Assembly (NCBI GenBank): GCA_003988855.1
Contig: QYAI01000139.1
Location: forward strand, 1-64,000
DNA length: 64,000 bases
Direction: 5' to 3'
From: Arachnopeziza araneosa
Lineage: Eukaryota; Ascomycota; Leotiomycetes; Helotiales; Arachnopezizaceae
Every line of letters starts with the position of its first letter. Positions within the stretch are counted from its first letter, which is position 1. Below the pieces are notes generated by a model. That model ran no database searches, was not told where the DNA came from, and saw only the letters and a list, made by a program, of their open reading frames with translations. A program made the translations under genes and the position numbers. This document shows positions 32,299 to 44,036 of the stretch, piece by piece.

Positions 32299-33429
32299 CT
32301 AGTAAAGCTTTCCATCTGGACCCATCACCCCCTCGGAAGAAGCCAAGTTACACTGTCTGAACAGTCGTTGCTCCTCGGGGCCGAATGCACCAACAACAGA
32401 GTGAATGACGCCCTGGTTGTTGAAAAGCACGCAGTCTCCCTCCTCCCAATCATGAGGATAGACATGTTGTGGAGAGATAGCAGGACGCTGGAGACGATGA
32501 ACGATTTCTCGAGCCTCCTTCAGGTCGCCAATGACCTCTCCATTGGCCTTGTGAATGGCCTTGATGGCACTAGGATGGATTTGTAGAGCAAGTTTGCCAG
32601 TAAGAGGGTTCTTCCAACACATCGGTAGAATCTTGATATTCTTCTCGTCAATGGGAGGTAGCTCCGAGTACGGAAGTTCGACGTTATCAGAGATCATTCC
32701 TAAGCCGTCGGTGCGGCTCTTTGCAGGGCTCATCCAAACATACGGGTGAGGAGCGTATTCAACCTTGGCATTACGGACGAATTCCTTGTCCTCCTCGCTC
32801 AGCAAATCGTACATTGTCTGTCCCGAGACGAAGGCAGTTGTGCCGAGGGGAACATCCAGCTCTTCTCCTGTACCGTCATCGTAGCGGAGAGTCTGACGCC
32901 TACCAGCTGGAACCTTGACCGCCAAAAGAGAAGTGACCTTGGGAGGGTTGAGGGCATACAGAGCCGCATCGATATGCCAGCGGTAGAACCGGGTTGCCAC
33001 CAGATCATCTTCTTCTGGGATGACATCCTTGTGAAACACCTTATGGTGGGGGTGCTTAAGAGTGATGTTCTTGAGGCCTTCATACTCGTCATAGTGACCG
33101 TTACCAATGACTTGAACTTGGGGTTGATGAGGAATAGTTTTGAGATCAGGGTGGAGCACTGATCGTTTAGCATCCAGAGTCTTGCCGTGACCATAGTTGT
33201 CAGAAGCCGGGTCGAATCGCTTTGTGAGCTCGTACTGGGCCTTAGGCGAACAGCCGGCTTGATTCTTGAGGACTACGACATGTGAAGTGTAGAGAGCGTG
33301 GCGGATAACTTCAAAATCAGCGTCCGAAAGGTACTCGATGTTGATGTTTTCAATCTCAACACCAAAGTCAACGGCGGAACCAGGATAAGGAGCCTTGAGC
33401 GGGCGAACTTCGACGGCTGTTACTGCCAT
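32299..33429 (-). CDS. xanA: Alpha-ketoglutarate-dependent xanthine dioxygenase (XanA-like)
   Basis: Single exon, 376 aa, of the TauD/TfdA fold. The iron-binding HxD is in 'FYRWHIDAALYALNPPKV' and the distal His in 'VLFNNQGVIHSVVGAFG', with the 2-oxoglutarate-binding Arg expected in the following 'EEQRLFRQC'. XanA of Aspergillus nidulans converts xanthine to uric acid with 2-oxoglutarate and Fe(II), an alternative to molybdenum xanthine dehydrogenase. Length, the long spacer between the HxD and distal His, and the 'HKVFHKDVIPEEDDLVATRF' segment agree with that family. Other taurine-type dioxygenases remain possible. Confidence 0.75.
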   Translation of the reverse strand: MAVTAVEVRPLKAPYPGSAVDFGVEIENINIEYLSDADFEVIRHALYTSHVVVLKNQAGCSPKAQYELTKRFDPASDNYGHGKTLDAKRSVLHPDLKTIPHQPQVQVIGNGHYDEYEGLKNITLKHPHHKVFHKDVIPEEDDLVATRFYRWHIDAALYALNPPKVTSLLAVKVPAGRRQTLRYDDGTGEELDVPLGTTAFVSGQTMYDLLSEEDKEFVRNAKVEYAPHPYVWMSPAKSRTDGLGMISDNVELPYSELPPIDEKNIKILPMCWKNPLTGKLALQIHPSAIKAIHKANGEVIGDLKEAREIVHRLQRPAISPQHVYPHDWEEGDCVLFNNQGVIHSVVGAFGPEEQRLFRQCNLASSEGVMGPDGKLY

Positions 33430-36400
33430 TTTGTTTTGTATTGCGTTTGTGTGAGCGTGAGATGAGAGATAAGTCGAAACGGGGTAATAAAAGTGAGGTA
33501 TGGTGCTGCCTGGTCTTTGTATGATGATACTTCAAGATAAATTTGCTTCGTTCCATTGTCTTCTTATATACACTTCGCCGCGGTAGCCACCGATGCAGCA
33601 ATGCCGCGGACCTACAGGCAGAGATTGTAACAGCCAATGGATCTGTGGAGACAGAAGATAAGCACAGTATCGGAGGTGTTCAAATCCGATCGGGCAGCTC
33701 CGATGCCATCACTGACGCTGACCTCATCAAACCTATTTTGCTTCAACTTATTTGCTTCAACTTATTTGCTTCAACTTATTTGCTTCAACTTATTTACTTT
33801 CACAAATTGTTAAGTACAATAGTTACAGTAATTTTTCAAAATAGATTTACCCTGAAATATCTAAGTGACATATTTAATTATTCTTCTTCTTCTACATCTT
33901 TACACTCTTAACTCCTCATAATATTTTACCACTCGAAAAGCGGGGGGAAAATCTTGGTCTACTGACCATATGCAAATCTATGTTCCGACGACTCGCACTT
34001 AATCCCTTTCTTCTTCAGCGCCGCAGGATTTGGGATCAGCTAAAGATGTTCCACTATTTATCTCGCTTGCATCTTCTGCATTTTAAGTATCGAGGTATCC
34101 AGAGTCGCTGTCAGTATTTGCAATGATATTGGATAGCATTTTTTATTGATCAAGATTGTCCAGAAAATCTTCAAGAACGAGTTCAAGTGAGGAGCTAGGA
34201 AACAGTAGGAATAACTAGCCGTTCTGCTCAACCGTCGCAACATACCGGTAATCAAATCATACTTGTGGTGGACTACCTTGCCTATACATTCTTACCACAC
34301 ACTCGAATTCACTTATCATGGCCGAATCTGAGCCTCAAATCGAAGGTCTTTGCCAGGTACGCGCCACTGTCTAAATTGCCATACACATGGTCTACTGGCT
34401 TTGATACCTTTCAAAAACCCCTCCATAAAATGGTTCACTGTCATGCCAACACAGTCAATTGGCCCACAAAAGCGAGGTGCTAGTTTTCTAAAGTCATATT
34501 TCCTAAAGACTTAGTAATTTCGGCTGCAGTTAGCTCTCATTCGACAGCCCATTCGAATGGAGGTATTTTTCAAAGCACATCTTACTTCGATTTTGATTTT
34601 GTCTATAGGCAAGTGTTTGTGAGCCAAAGGTAGAAGTTAATCTATGGGAATTCGAAGCAATGTTACCAAGCCAGAACTTAACCAAAATAGGTAGATCTTG
34701 TCCAGCTTATTCTTCATGTACTTTAATACCTTCTTTGTGCCACGAACAACGATGGCTTACTGGCGCTTCTAGGCCGTTCAACAGTTCCTTTCTGGGGTCG
34801 GTCGGAAGATTAGATTAAAAATAAGGGTATTATTTGATTGTTCGTTTTGGTTAGATCGGTGAAAATAAACCCTCAATGACTCATACCTAATATGATAGCG
34901 ACGTTCTCTATTTCGAGGTGTCTGAAGAAAACCCTCTACTAGTATGCCGGCCTTGATAATATTCTGGATTTGCAGTACATTGCTCGATCCTATTCTATGA
35001 TCGGCTAGGGAGGTCTATGGCATTGTAATTATTACCGATTGTGGTATTGAAAAATAGCCGTAACTTAGTAGTCTAAGAATCAAGTCATCTAACAGAGCCT
35101 TTGTCCTTAGACACAGACTTTGAGGACAATCGGAGTCTTTAATAGCATCAAATGATTAATCACAAATTCCTAGACGCTTAGGTGTTTAATACTTTTAATA
35201 CTCTCTATTTATCTAAGAGTCTCTAAACAAACCCCTTAAACGAGATGTGTGGATTCATCCTAGGCACTATTCTCTTACCATCATACACATTTCATTTACT
35301 ACACCTGCTCACTACGACAAAGGAAATCCGCTCCGAAGTGGATGAACCGCATCGAAACCCTTACTGATCGATGTCTCAAAACTCTCATCCATTCTCGCCA
35401 CGTCTTAATTCAAAATCTGTTGCTGCATTGGTTCTATCAGCATTGTATAAGACCTATCAATCCATTTTAGGATCAGTAGTTAGCTACGCACTATGAAAAG
35501 TACCAAGTATTCCTGAGGCCTACGTTTGATAGTCTCATTTTTCTGTTGCATAGCCTTTACGCAGCTTCCAACCAAGTCACTGTTTTGACTTTCATATTTA
35601 ACATATCGCTACACAATTGAGCCCAGTATTCGCTACGCGGTAGAGACTTATTTCTAACAGTACAAAAGAAACAATCAACGACTCCAAAACAGTCTTATCA
35701 AGACATTCTCTAGTCACTTGCGACCTAACCCAACCATCGCAACCCCCGCCGCATTCGTCTTTGACATTGATCTACACATTCAGGATAAGGCCTTAACTTT
35801 ATCCCATATTGAGTAAGGAAGTGTGCACAATCAGAAACCTCATATTGCTCTGCAACTTAGGCAGAGCAAGGTCGCGTTCGAATATGTATGCAAGTGCAAC
35901 TACTGTTCGAGGTGCCCGAAATGATACACCCAGGTTTAGTAAGCGTTTACATGTTTGAGGCAGACTGTTCTAAGATATAAAGAAATCTGACACAGTAACT
36001 GGATTTCTTGAAGCACGTACGGCAGGAAGAATATTTACTGTCAATTATAAGTTTTGACACGTTTTCATCAGCAACTCATCTACTCTCCTCATCACCTTCC
36101 GACGCCTATTCAACTCTTCAGGATCTACCCTTCTACGCCAAACACTATCAAACTCGTAAAAAGGTGCATCATTACTGCAAAATACTTCAGCCAATGCGGC
36201 CACTTCGAGCCCAAGTCCCAGATTTGCGCGTTCTACAAAGATTGAGGTCACTCGTTGATTGAAACTTCAACAAGGTGCACCTTCGCAAACTAATTCTCAT
36301 TAACATTGACTGGCACTTACCATGAAAAAATGTAGTTCTTATTTGTCTAGCTGTAGGAAGCTTGGTACCGCTCAACATCCTTACGGACTGCAGGATCGAA

Positions 36401-36469
36401 ATGTCTTCCACTATCAATCCAAACGCAGTCACAGTGTTCTTTCATAATTCCATTATGGGGTATCTCTAT
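33430..36469. other. Three-kilobase AT-rich, gene-poor gap
   Basis: This runs from upstream of the XanA-like gene to the 3' end of the Ame1-like gene. Only short frames occur. One plus-strand frame ending at about 36245 reads 'YFSQCGHFEPKSQICAFYKD', a His/Cys pattern seen in small fungal proteins, but I could not assemble a gene around it. A 14-bp tandem repeat sits near the XanA side. No transposon domain is recognised. Confidence 0.45.
33737..33792. repeat. 14-bp minisatellite, four perfect copies
   Basis: TTTGCTTCAACTTA is repeated four times without mismatch, preceded by an extra T and followed by a drifting TTTACTTTC. It lies ~300 bp upstream of the XanA-like ATG. Confidence 0.9.
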
Positions 36470-38542
36470 CTAAACCTTCTTGCCCTCTAAAACCTGAGCT
36501 GTACGCTCCAAGAATGCGTTGAAGTCCTGTATCCGCTTTAAGAGCCCGCCTGATGAGCCGATGCTGCTAACTTCGCCAGCAACTCGCTTCAAGAGCAGTT
36601 CGATTCCAGCCAAGTCATTCACTTCGTTACCATCTGACGTACTTTTCCCAAGATCTACGGCAAGTTCAATATCGTTGGCCGCGATATTTAGTGTATCTCG
36701 TTCCTATAATTCAATTAGCACAATCGCGCACGGTATTACTATTAAGCTTTTGAAGCTTAACACGACATGTTGTGGACGAACTAGGGCTGCTGTCTTCTCT
36801 CTTTCGTGTCGAATTCTAACCTCGTCCATTCGTAAAGCGACTTGCTCTCGTTCTGCCCTGACACGAAGAATTTCTTCTCGGAGAACGAGCTTTCGCTTTT
36901 GTCCATCCTTGAGCCGTCGTCCAAGGGAGTAAGCATTATCAAGGTTGATTGTCTAAGACTATTAGAAGAAAGGACCTATTAGGGAGAATGATGTTTACAT
37001 GTTCAAGAAGTCTTGTTTGTAATTCTCTCCCGAAGGAAGAAACTGCATTCCACTTTGTCTTGTATTCTCGTCTCAGTGCGGAATCATTGCAATTGTTACC
37101 GCCTTCTTCAAGGGTGTCCATAGCAGAATCAATCATTTCTTGGCAGATTTGGCTTAGCACATCAATAATGCTTACACCTTTATGCTTCGCGTGAGGAATG
37201 CCCATGTTGAGAATAGTAGCATCATTCTCTTCTTCGTCGAATATCAACGGCCGAGTCAGTCTATGGACTGTAACTGGAATTGGACTTCCAACACGGACTC
37301 TCAGTCTTTTATTAGGCTTCCTAGAAGTTTGTGGTCTAGAAGTTGCAGTTGGCTGCTTCGGTTGCCGCTGTATGATTGGACTAGAATTGGTACCCAAGCG
37401 TCGTTTCTGCTTTCTTCTCGCAGGTGGTTTCTGGATTTCTGGACTGGCAGCTAAATCAGGAGATTCTTCTTCAAGATCCCTCAATATTCTCCGACCACGG
37501 TTGTTATTCAGAACAGCAGCGGTCTCTTCATCGTTAATAGCTTCTGCTTCTTGATCCACTTGTTCATTGATGACACTCGAGTCCGATAATTCTGGAGAAT
37601 GCGCTGATACCTGGGCCTTGGAGCTTTGACCACGTAATGGAGGCTGCTCTGGGGACAGCTCATCCAAGTCCTCGTCTTCTAAACTCCTCCTGATAGCTCT
37701 ACTTGACTGTGCCTGAGATGACCCTGATATGAGATATCGCTCTTCTGGTCTTCTCTTTCGCTTTTTCCGGGCTAATGGAGTTTGCACCGCAGACATGAAA
37801 GAGCTATCATTCTGGACACTCTGCAATCTAGAGCTTGCTAGAACCGAGTTGCTGGTACCCGCCTGGATCCTTTGGCCACTTCCAGGCGCATCATAAGGGC
37901 TCTCAGTAACTTCATCGGCTGTGCGTAAAGTATTAGGCGTTTGGGATCTTCTTAAGCTTGTGGTTGCAAAATTTTCGGCTTCAGGAGTGGCTTCTGAAAC
38001 CAGTGCCTGTCTAATTGATCCCACAGAGGTCTCCAAGACAGAGTTATCTTTCTGAATATTGTCTTCCGGAGATGCGTATGTATTAGCTCTTGGAGTCTTT
38101 TGCGATGATCTTGTCGACCTTGCGGAAGTAGATGGAGTCACATCACTGTCTAGTTTCCTCCTCTTCGCAGAAGTATTCGCATCATTAGCACTATGCGTAA
38201 TTATGGACGTCAAATTCCTCGATGGAACTGCTTTTGCTGGGGGCGACAATCGATTCGTCGGTGTTCTTTGTGTTGCGGAGAGTTCAGCCTCTGCCACTTC
38301 TGGTGGCGGTGGAGATGGTTGAGAGGGTGCAATTGTCTCTGGGGGAGCTGCAGCCGCAGGAAACACGATCCCAAAGTCTACATCTTTCACCTGACGCCTC
38401 CTGTTGCAATGATTAGAGTCAGTTCACGCGTCGAGAGGCAAACTTACTGAGCCCCACGGAGGCGCTGTTGCATTCGTTCCTCTCGCGCTGTCGGGTGTTA
38501 GCATTCAGTTTATCGATATCGTTAAATGAGCTTACAGGCCAT
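36470..38542 (-). CDS. Probable inner-kinetochore protein, Ame1/CENP-U (Mis17) type
   Basis: Five exons: 38542-38536, 38487-38448, 38400-36999, 36952-~36767 and 36703-36470, about 622 aa. Exon 1 is just 7 nt (ATGGCCT). Splicing gives 'MASREERMQQRLRGAQRRQV', then 'KDVDFGIVFP'. A long basic, Ser/Pro-rich disordered region with several RKKRKRR-like patches follows. The C-terminal coiled coil reads 'LDNAYSLGRRLKDGQKRKL', 'LREEILRVRAEREQVALRMD' and, after the last intron, 'NIAANDIELAVDLGKS', ending 'FLERTAQVLEGKKV'. This fits the C-terminal domain of fungal Ame1/CENP-U, which binds DNA and the COMA complex at centromeres. The last intron's donor is uncertain (GTCGTG, GTGTTA or GTTCGT, all in phase). 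Confidence 0.65.
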
Positions 38543-39004
38543 GGTGTTAGAGGGGAGCAAGTACTGAATTGTCCTTTCTTGACTCGACGCGATTGATTTT
38601 GACGTCGTTGAATTACGCGACCAGGCCCGCGTCTGATTGGCCATGGTACGTAAGCTGCGAATAAATATCTCTAGATTGACACTCCCAACTTTATCCTCTA
38701 CTAGTATAGCTTTATTGCTTGAACACAGAGCACATTTAGTGAGAATAGATAGATCACTCTAAGATACCGTGATGCTCAGGAAAGGCAAAACAGCGCTTCA
38801 TAACAAGCTAATTGCTATATATCTCTAGTGAAATCCTGTTAATTCACATAGCTCAAATGTAACGCCTGAACCAAAATTCCTTCCACCAAAATACGCGGTG
38901 AGCTGTTTCCTTGATGATTCTCAAAGCTTAAAGGCCGTATTCACTGCGTGATATGCAATAAATATTCCCAACCAACCCTCTTCGGTTACAGAAAGGCAAT
39001 GTTT
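38543..39004. other. Spacer between Ame1-like 5' end and hemerythrin-like 3' end
   Basis: About 460 bp AT-rich; contains GATTGG (CCAAT) near 38633-38640. No gene seen. Confidence 0.45.
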
Positions 39005-40086
39005 TTAGTTACCTCGGGGATTGAGCATATATGAGACCGAGAGATATACAGCTAGCAGTGCTAACACGACATTCGAGCTTGGAATCATATTTTTCAGCTT
39101 GCTATAAAATGAAGGAATGGCTGGACTGAGGAATTCGGCGTCTTTCGCCTTATCATTGCTACTTGTTGGTGATGGTTTAGGCTTGCCATATCTGTTGCTA
39201 GGGTTAAATTTCCAGGCTCCTCTATGACGACCTGCCATAAATAGATCGATGATATATGGGGCAAGGAACGTTACTTCCGGGTAGAGACGTTTCTCGCCGT
39301 CAAGGATGAAGTTCCGATCTTGGCAACCCATAACAAATGGTGCAGCCCTAGAGAGTTAATAAGAGAACACAAACATGAAGGAAACCCGTACTTAAAAATA
39401 TCGCTTGTTCGCTCAGCTTCAGAACGCATGCGAAGGTCAATCCTTTTCAAGGTTTTCGAATCAATTTTATCGTGCAACTGTAAGATGGTCTGAATCTCCA
39501 AATGTTGATGTTGTTCCTAAACCCAAATCATAGCGTTAGTGTTCTTCGTTCATTTTTTTTTGGTGAGCAGGTTCAAAATTGTAATAAGATGGCATGTTTG
39601 AAGAGTCAATTGGAGAACAATACCAAAGAGTCTTCTTCCCTGGAGGAATACACTCATATATGGAATCTTAAATCCCTCAATAATCCTTCGAATTTCGGCT
39701 CCATCGAAGGCTTCTTTGCGAGTGCTCTCGGCGTACCTGCGAAGTTTCTCAAGACTTGCATCTACAGCATGATGTTCCTTGACGTTATTTTCCATTAAGC
39801 CAAGACATCGAGTAGCCTTTTCGAGTTCTGGAAAGAAGAGATTCTCCTCGCACAATTGATGGTGGTGAAGAAAATCGTACGTGTAAACACAATACTCTAA
39901 GAAATTTGCCGCATCTTGTGTACCTGGAATCACAGTAGGGGCTTGTCGATCGAATTCAAAGCTCGGAAGATGGTATTATGCGTCTGAGCCATTATACGAG
40001 CCGCACGAATACAGTAGTGGTCTTGAGGAAGACCTTTCATGTTTGAAGCACCAGTCTCGGAAATGAGCTTGAAAGGTATTTCTGGC
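39005..40086 (-). pseudogene. Hemerythrin-like (HHE) domain with C-terminal membrane segment; one frameshift
   Basis: Exons 40086-39652, 39516-39392 and 39347-39005. The first exon reads 'PFKLISETG', 'HYCIRAARIMAQTHNTIFRA', then after a frame change 'LEYCVYTYDFLHHHQLCEEN' and 'NNVKEHHAVDASLEKL'. The next exon gives 'EQHQHLEIQTILQLHDKI'. These His/Glu motifs are the di-iron ligands of the HHE cation-binding family. A single TM helix ('NVVLALLAVYLSVSYML') sits at the C-terminus. In the first exon the frame slips near 39950: the 'RALNSI' frame ends in a stop and 'RQAPTV' continues in another, so one base seems to be missing. No separate in-frame ATG with conserved context lies upstream; the best start is through splicing from the neighbouring dehydrogenase gene (see findings). 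Confidence 0.65.
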
Positions 40087-40127
40087 CTAAGTACTGTGAG
40101 TTAGGTCAAACAGGCGACTTCAGAGAC

Positions 40128-42072
40128 TCACCAGGATGCACAGCCACCAATCTTGACAGGACCATGGACGTCAGGCTGAAGATACCACTCAACAGATGCT
40201 TTAACACCGTCATCTTGATTGGAATAGGAAGTGCCTTCCCAAGGCTTATAGCCAAGGCGCTCTCTATCTTTGGCTAGAGAGTAAGGTATTAGCATTATTG
40301 AATTAAACATCTCGGAGATATAATTGAGTGATTATCAATAGAGGTTACTTACCAATTGAATAAGTTCTGGCGCAAAGAACAAACCCGAGCCGTTCCACTT
40401 TAAGATCTGACGGTCGATTGTCACCTCCGCTTATGGCCTAAACGATCCACTGTAACCCAAGGAAGTTAGCGGGTCCTTGTTTCGAAAGTAAATAGTGGGT
40501 ATCACTGAGAGAGCATCATTTAAAATACTCTGTCTCTGGAACAAAAGCAGACAAGAAAGAATAAGTGTCTGGGATAGTCACCTCAGCTGTGTAAGCCATA
40601 ATCATTACCAGAATTGGATGAACCATCCAAACACTGCTTAGCGGGGTCTTATCTCCACACAAAGTCCAATATCTGTCGCTTTGTAAGACCCTGGGCCAGC
40701 AATAGACAATATCAATCAGGGATAAAACTTACTTGCGGAAGAAATTTAAAGGAAGAGACGGTTGATCATCAGTAACGTTGAAAGCCTCGCCATCTACCTT
40801 AAGCGCCGTGGGATCGTTGATCCCATTAAGAAGGCCCTTGGCTGCCAGGATATGACAACGAGAGACGTTTTCAACACTTTAGAACATTTAGATCAACGGT
40901 TAGCAGCAGTAGCAATGGACTTACTGTACAACATCCATATCAACATCATTGAACCCCATCCAGATGTTTGTGACGCCATCTTCAAGGGCTTTCACAACCG
41001 GTCCAATCATCTGGCCACCACCGATACCATAAAGTGCGGTGGGTCGTACAGTGCAAGTGTGAATCCCGTATGTTCTATTGGCATCTAGGACTATCTTGTC
41101 GCCCATCGCCTTTGCAATATGATAAGGATCACCCTTACGAAGCGCAGGGACGACCAAAGTAGGATAAGTCTCATCAGCGTGATCATAACCACCACCACTT
41201 CCAGCAATTATTGGTGCTGATGAAGTATAGATGTATGCCGAAATGGTACCTACTTCAGCTGCAATCCAAAGGAGGTTAATGTTTCCAGTTGTATTGACTG
41301 CAAAGATAGCTGGAACAGACTTGTGATCCACATAACTTCAATGGGTCAGATTAGCCAGCCGCAAAAGGTCAGGTTGATTGAAGAATGTGAACTTGTTGCA
41401 ACTTACGCGTGGGGAGATGCGGTGTTGAAAATTACATTCGGTTTTACCTGGGCCACAATGCTGTTACAGTGATCCTGGTTGGTGATGTCTCCGATGAAGT
41501 AGGTGACACTAACGACGAATAAGTATGTGATGTCTTTAACTTTACGAGTGACACTAGAGTTGAGAAATCGGCTCTCCAAGACATGGTTCCTTGTAGAAGT
41601 GCATCTACGACAGGCCCCAAGCTCTTGGCTTCTGCAGTAGGAAATGGCACAGGAGTGTGAGAATAAACGTACCCTTCGTATCTATTTTGGAACGGAGACC
41701 GACACATAACTGCTAGCGAAGTGCATGATGCTTCGGCGAGGAGCTGCCTGACGAGAGTGTGGCCAAGAAACCCTATGAATCAAAAGTTAGCTCGATTTCA
41801 GTTGTATAAAAAGGTTATAGTTTTCAGTCGAACGAAGAAACGACTTCTCATGAGACTTAAAGCACCCGTGACACGAATGGCTGTAAAAACTTACCACAAC
41901 CACCAATGACCAAAACAGCGCCCAGATTTGGGCCAGTTGCAACCTCGAAAGACGACATCCTAGTCAGAGGTCGAGATACCGTACTATCAGCCTCAGATCC
42001 CGGGTTATCTGATGAGCTGTCGGTCAAGTTGGCTGTCGACATTGTATCAATTTGTGAGGTCATGGAGAGCAT
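40128..42072 (-). CDS. 3-beta-hydroxysteroid dehydrogenase / sterol-decarboxylase family NAD(P) oxidoreductase
   Basis: Eight exons: 42072-41895, 41772-41673, 41508-41407, 41335-40925, 40876-40733, 40672-40582, 40437-40353, 40273-40128, about 418 aa, all phases consistent. The Rossmann motif reads 'GAVLVIGGCG' across intron 1 into 'FLGHTLVRQLL'. Further on are 'VTYFIGDITN', 'NVIFNTASPHA', the 'VNTTGNINLL' helix, the 'AYIYTSSAPII' strand and the catalytic YxxxK 'YHIAKAMGDKIVLDAN'. 'HVENVSRCHILAAKGL' and 'VDGEAFNVTDDQP' follow, and the C-terminal 'RLGYKPW' leads to 'GVKASVEWYL'. This is the ERG26-like short-chain dehydrogenase family acting on 3-hydroxy steroids or similar substrates; the true substrate is unknown. 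A stop TGA (40128-40130) lies inside a GTGAGT splice donor. The N-terminal ~35 residues are Ser/Thr-rich and not conserved. Confidence 0.8.
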
Positions 42073-44036
42073 TGGGCGTGTAAAGGTGAATAGTTTCTGC
42101 TCGTCCTAGCCGGAAAGTGTCAGTTCGAGTCTCCTTAGCTCCTTCCCTGTCGCCAAAGGTGACTGCGAAACTGCAATTTTGTATTAGCTGATCAAGGCAA
42201 TTCAACTCTAGATAAATGCGCAATAATCCTATACCAAGCTAACTGAAGATCGACTTTACCTTCTTGAAGATGCGGAGCATGTAGCGTTAGCAGGAAGGGA
42301 GAGGACAGTTATTAAGAGATAGATAAGTAAAAATGGTAGGTGGATAAGGTACTTGTGCAAGGCGTTTTTGGGAAGGGCATCCCCTGGATCTCTGCACATA
42401 CAGATGAAAGCGCCGCTGTAATAAAGAGTATGCAGGATCCTCTGGGGTCAAGGTGAAGTATCTCTATTGGTTTACTCGTATCCACTTGAACTTTGTTCAG
42501 GAATCGTTCAACACAGTTTGGTACTGGGAACTCCCATTGGTTCGATCTTTGCAACCCCGGCTTCAAAGGAGTGCTAATGATCAAGTTTCTCAGTCAACAC
42601 TAGTCAATAGAAACAGTTGTAGGTTTGGCGATGTGAGGCTGAGCAGTGTCGTAAAGTGACCTCCATATGGAGTACCTGGCAGTTCCGAGCACCCAAGGGT
42701 AACAGAAACGAGCTGCCCGTAGCCATGGTATGCAGTGCCTCAAAGCCGAGGATAAACAGTGCTGACCGCCATTTTCCCAATCCCTGGCATATGTCCATCT
42801 TCCTGAGACTCCGCATTTCCATGCTGAGGAGTTCCTCGCGTGTTCCTAGTCCGCCCAATCAGTATAGAAGGAATATCTGTATCTGTTCAACAGGAGGAAA
42901 AGAAAAGAAAAAGAAAAGAAAAGTAAAAACGTCACCAGATCGTGCATAGATCATTAGGACTTCCAATCATATATTGCACTTTCCTAACATTACAACTTTG
43001 AGTTACAAGATACGCGTAATTGTGCCTCGCCTGAAAGAGATGCTAGCTCATCCCAGTAAATCAATGGTGCTGACGGAGGCAAACATCTTATCTCAATTCG
43101 TACAGCTCAAGAGGGGTCCAACACATGTTGTCAAGAGTAGAAGATAGTCTAGTCGGCACGGCGGCTACCTAGCTATGTAAGCGGCAGCACGTAAAATCTG
43201 ACATGAGTCGTCCCAAAGGGTGGAAGCAAGCCAGTTTTCGACGGCCTGTCTAGCCCAAGACAGCCCAGACCCGTGGAAATGATGAACTAAAACGTCCGAC
43301 CCGGGCCTCGCGGAGGAGCAGATGCTGGTTCGGACGGCGGGAGCGGCAACCTGCCTACGGTGGTAGGTCGAGACGGCGCCATATATCATTCCTTCATATG
43401 GAATCCAGGGTTCGACCTCCCACATTCTGCAGCGTCTGAGATGATACCCTGAGCTGGCTCTGGAGCTCATCGAAGCTTCGTGACCGGAATGCGGGCAACG
43501 GCTTGCCCATCCCAGCTGAAAGAATCTGGACGTCTAAATGCCCTGATCCTGCACGCCTTACATCAATCCCACTGCGCCTCGAGGTTGCATTCATCGATAT
43601 CGTTATCGAAAGGCTGCAACTAGGGTATCGGAGCGATGGTCGGCTGCGCTAGTAGAAAGTAACGCGTATGAACAAGATAGCTGGTTGGTCGGCCAGCTTC
43701 CAAAACAAGTGTACATAGGAAGAGGATGGGGAGGATTTGAAGCAAGACTTTCAGCTTGCAGGAGGAGGCTTTCTTCCCGCCTAACCGTTACCAGCGCCAC
43801 AGAGCTAAATATGAATCATTTACGGCGGGGTGGTATAGTCTCAAATTTATGTAAGTACGTCTATCCCTGACACTCAAGCGCGCTTCTAACCTAGGCGAGA
43901 CTGGGGCGTACTTTCCTCCCTCCCACCAGAGACCTTCGGGAATCCACGCCAAGACATCACTTTCTTCAGTATTTCAATCCAAACAGATGTTGCTATCGGG
44001 AGGTTTCTAGATCAACCCCAGTCATTTGACTCCATC
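42073..44036. other. Divergent 2-kb spacer between dehydrogenase and ABC transporter
   Basis: Contains an (AAAAG)n-type run at about 42895-42925 and a more GC-rich patch at 43150-43600 with overlapping open frames on the minus strand that I do not recognise. No gene supported. Confidence 0.45.

Noticed and set aside
43150..43800. GC-richer minus-strand frames between the dehydrogenase and the ABC transporter, possibly a cluster regulator
   Set aside because: No zinc cluster, bZIP or other DNA-binding motif could be read in any frame.
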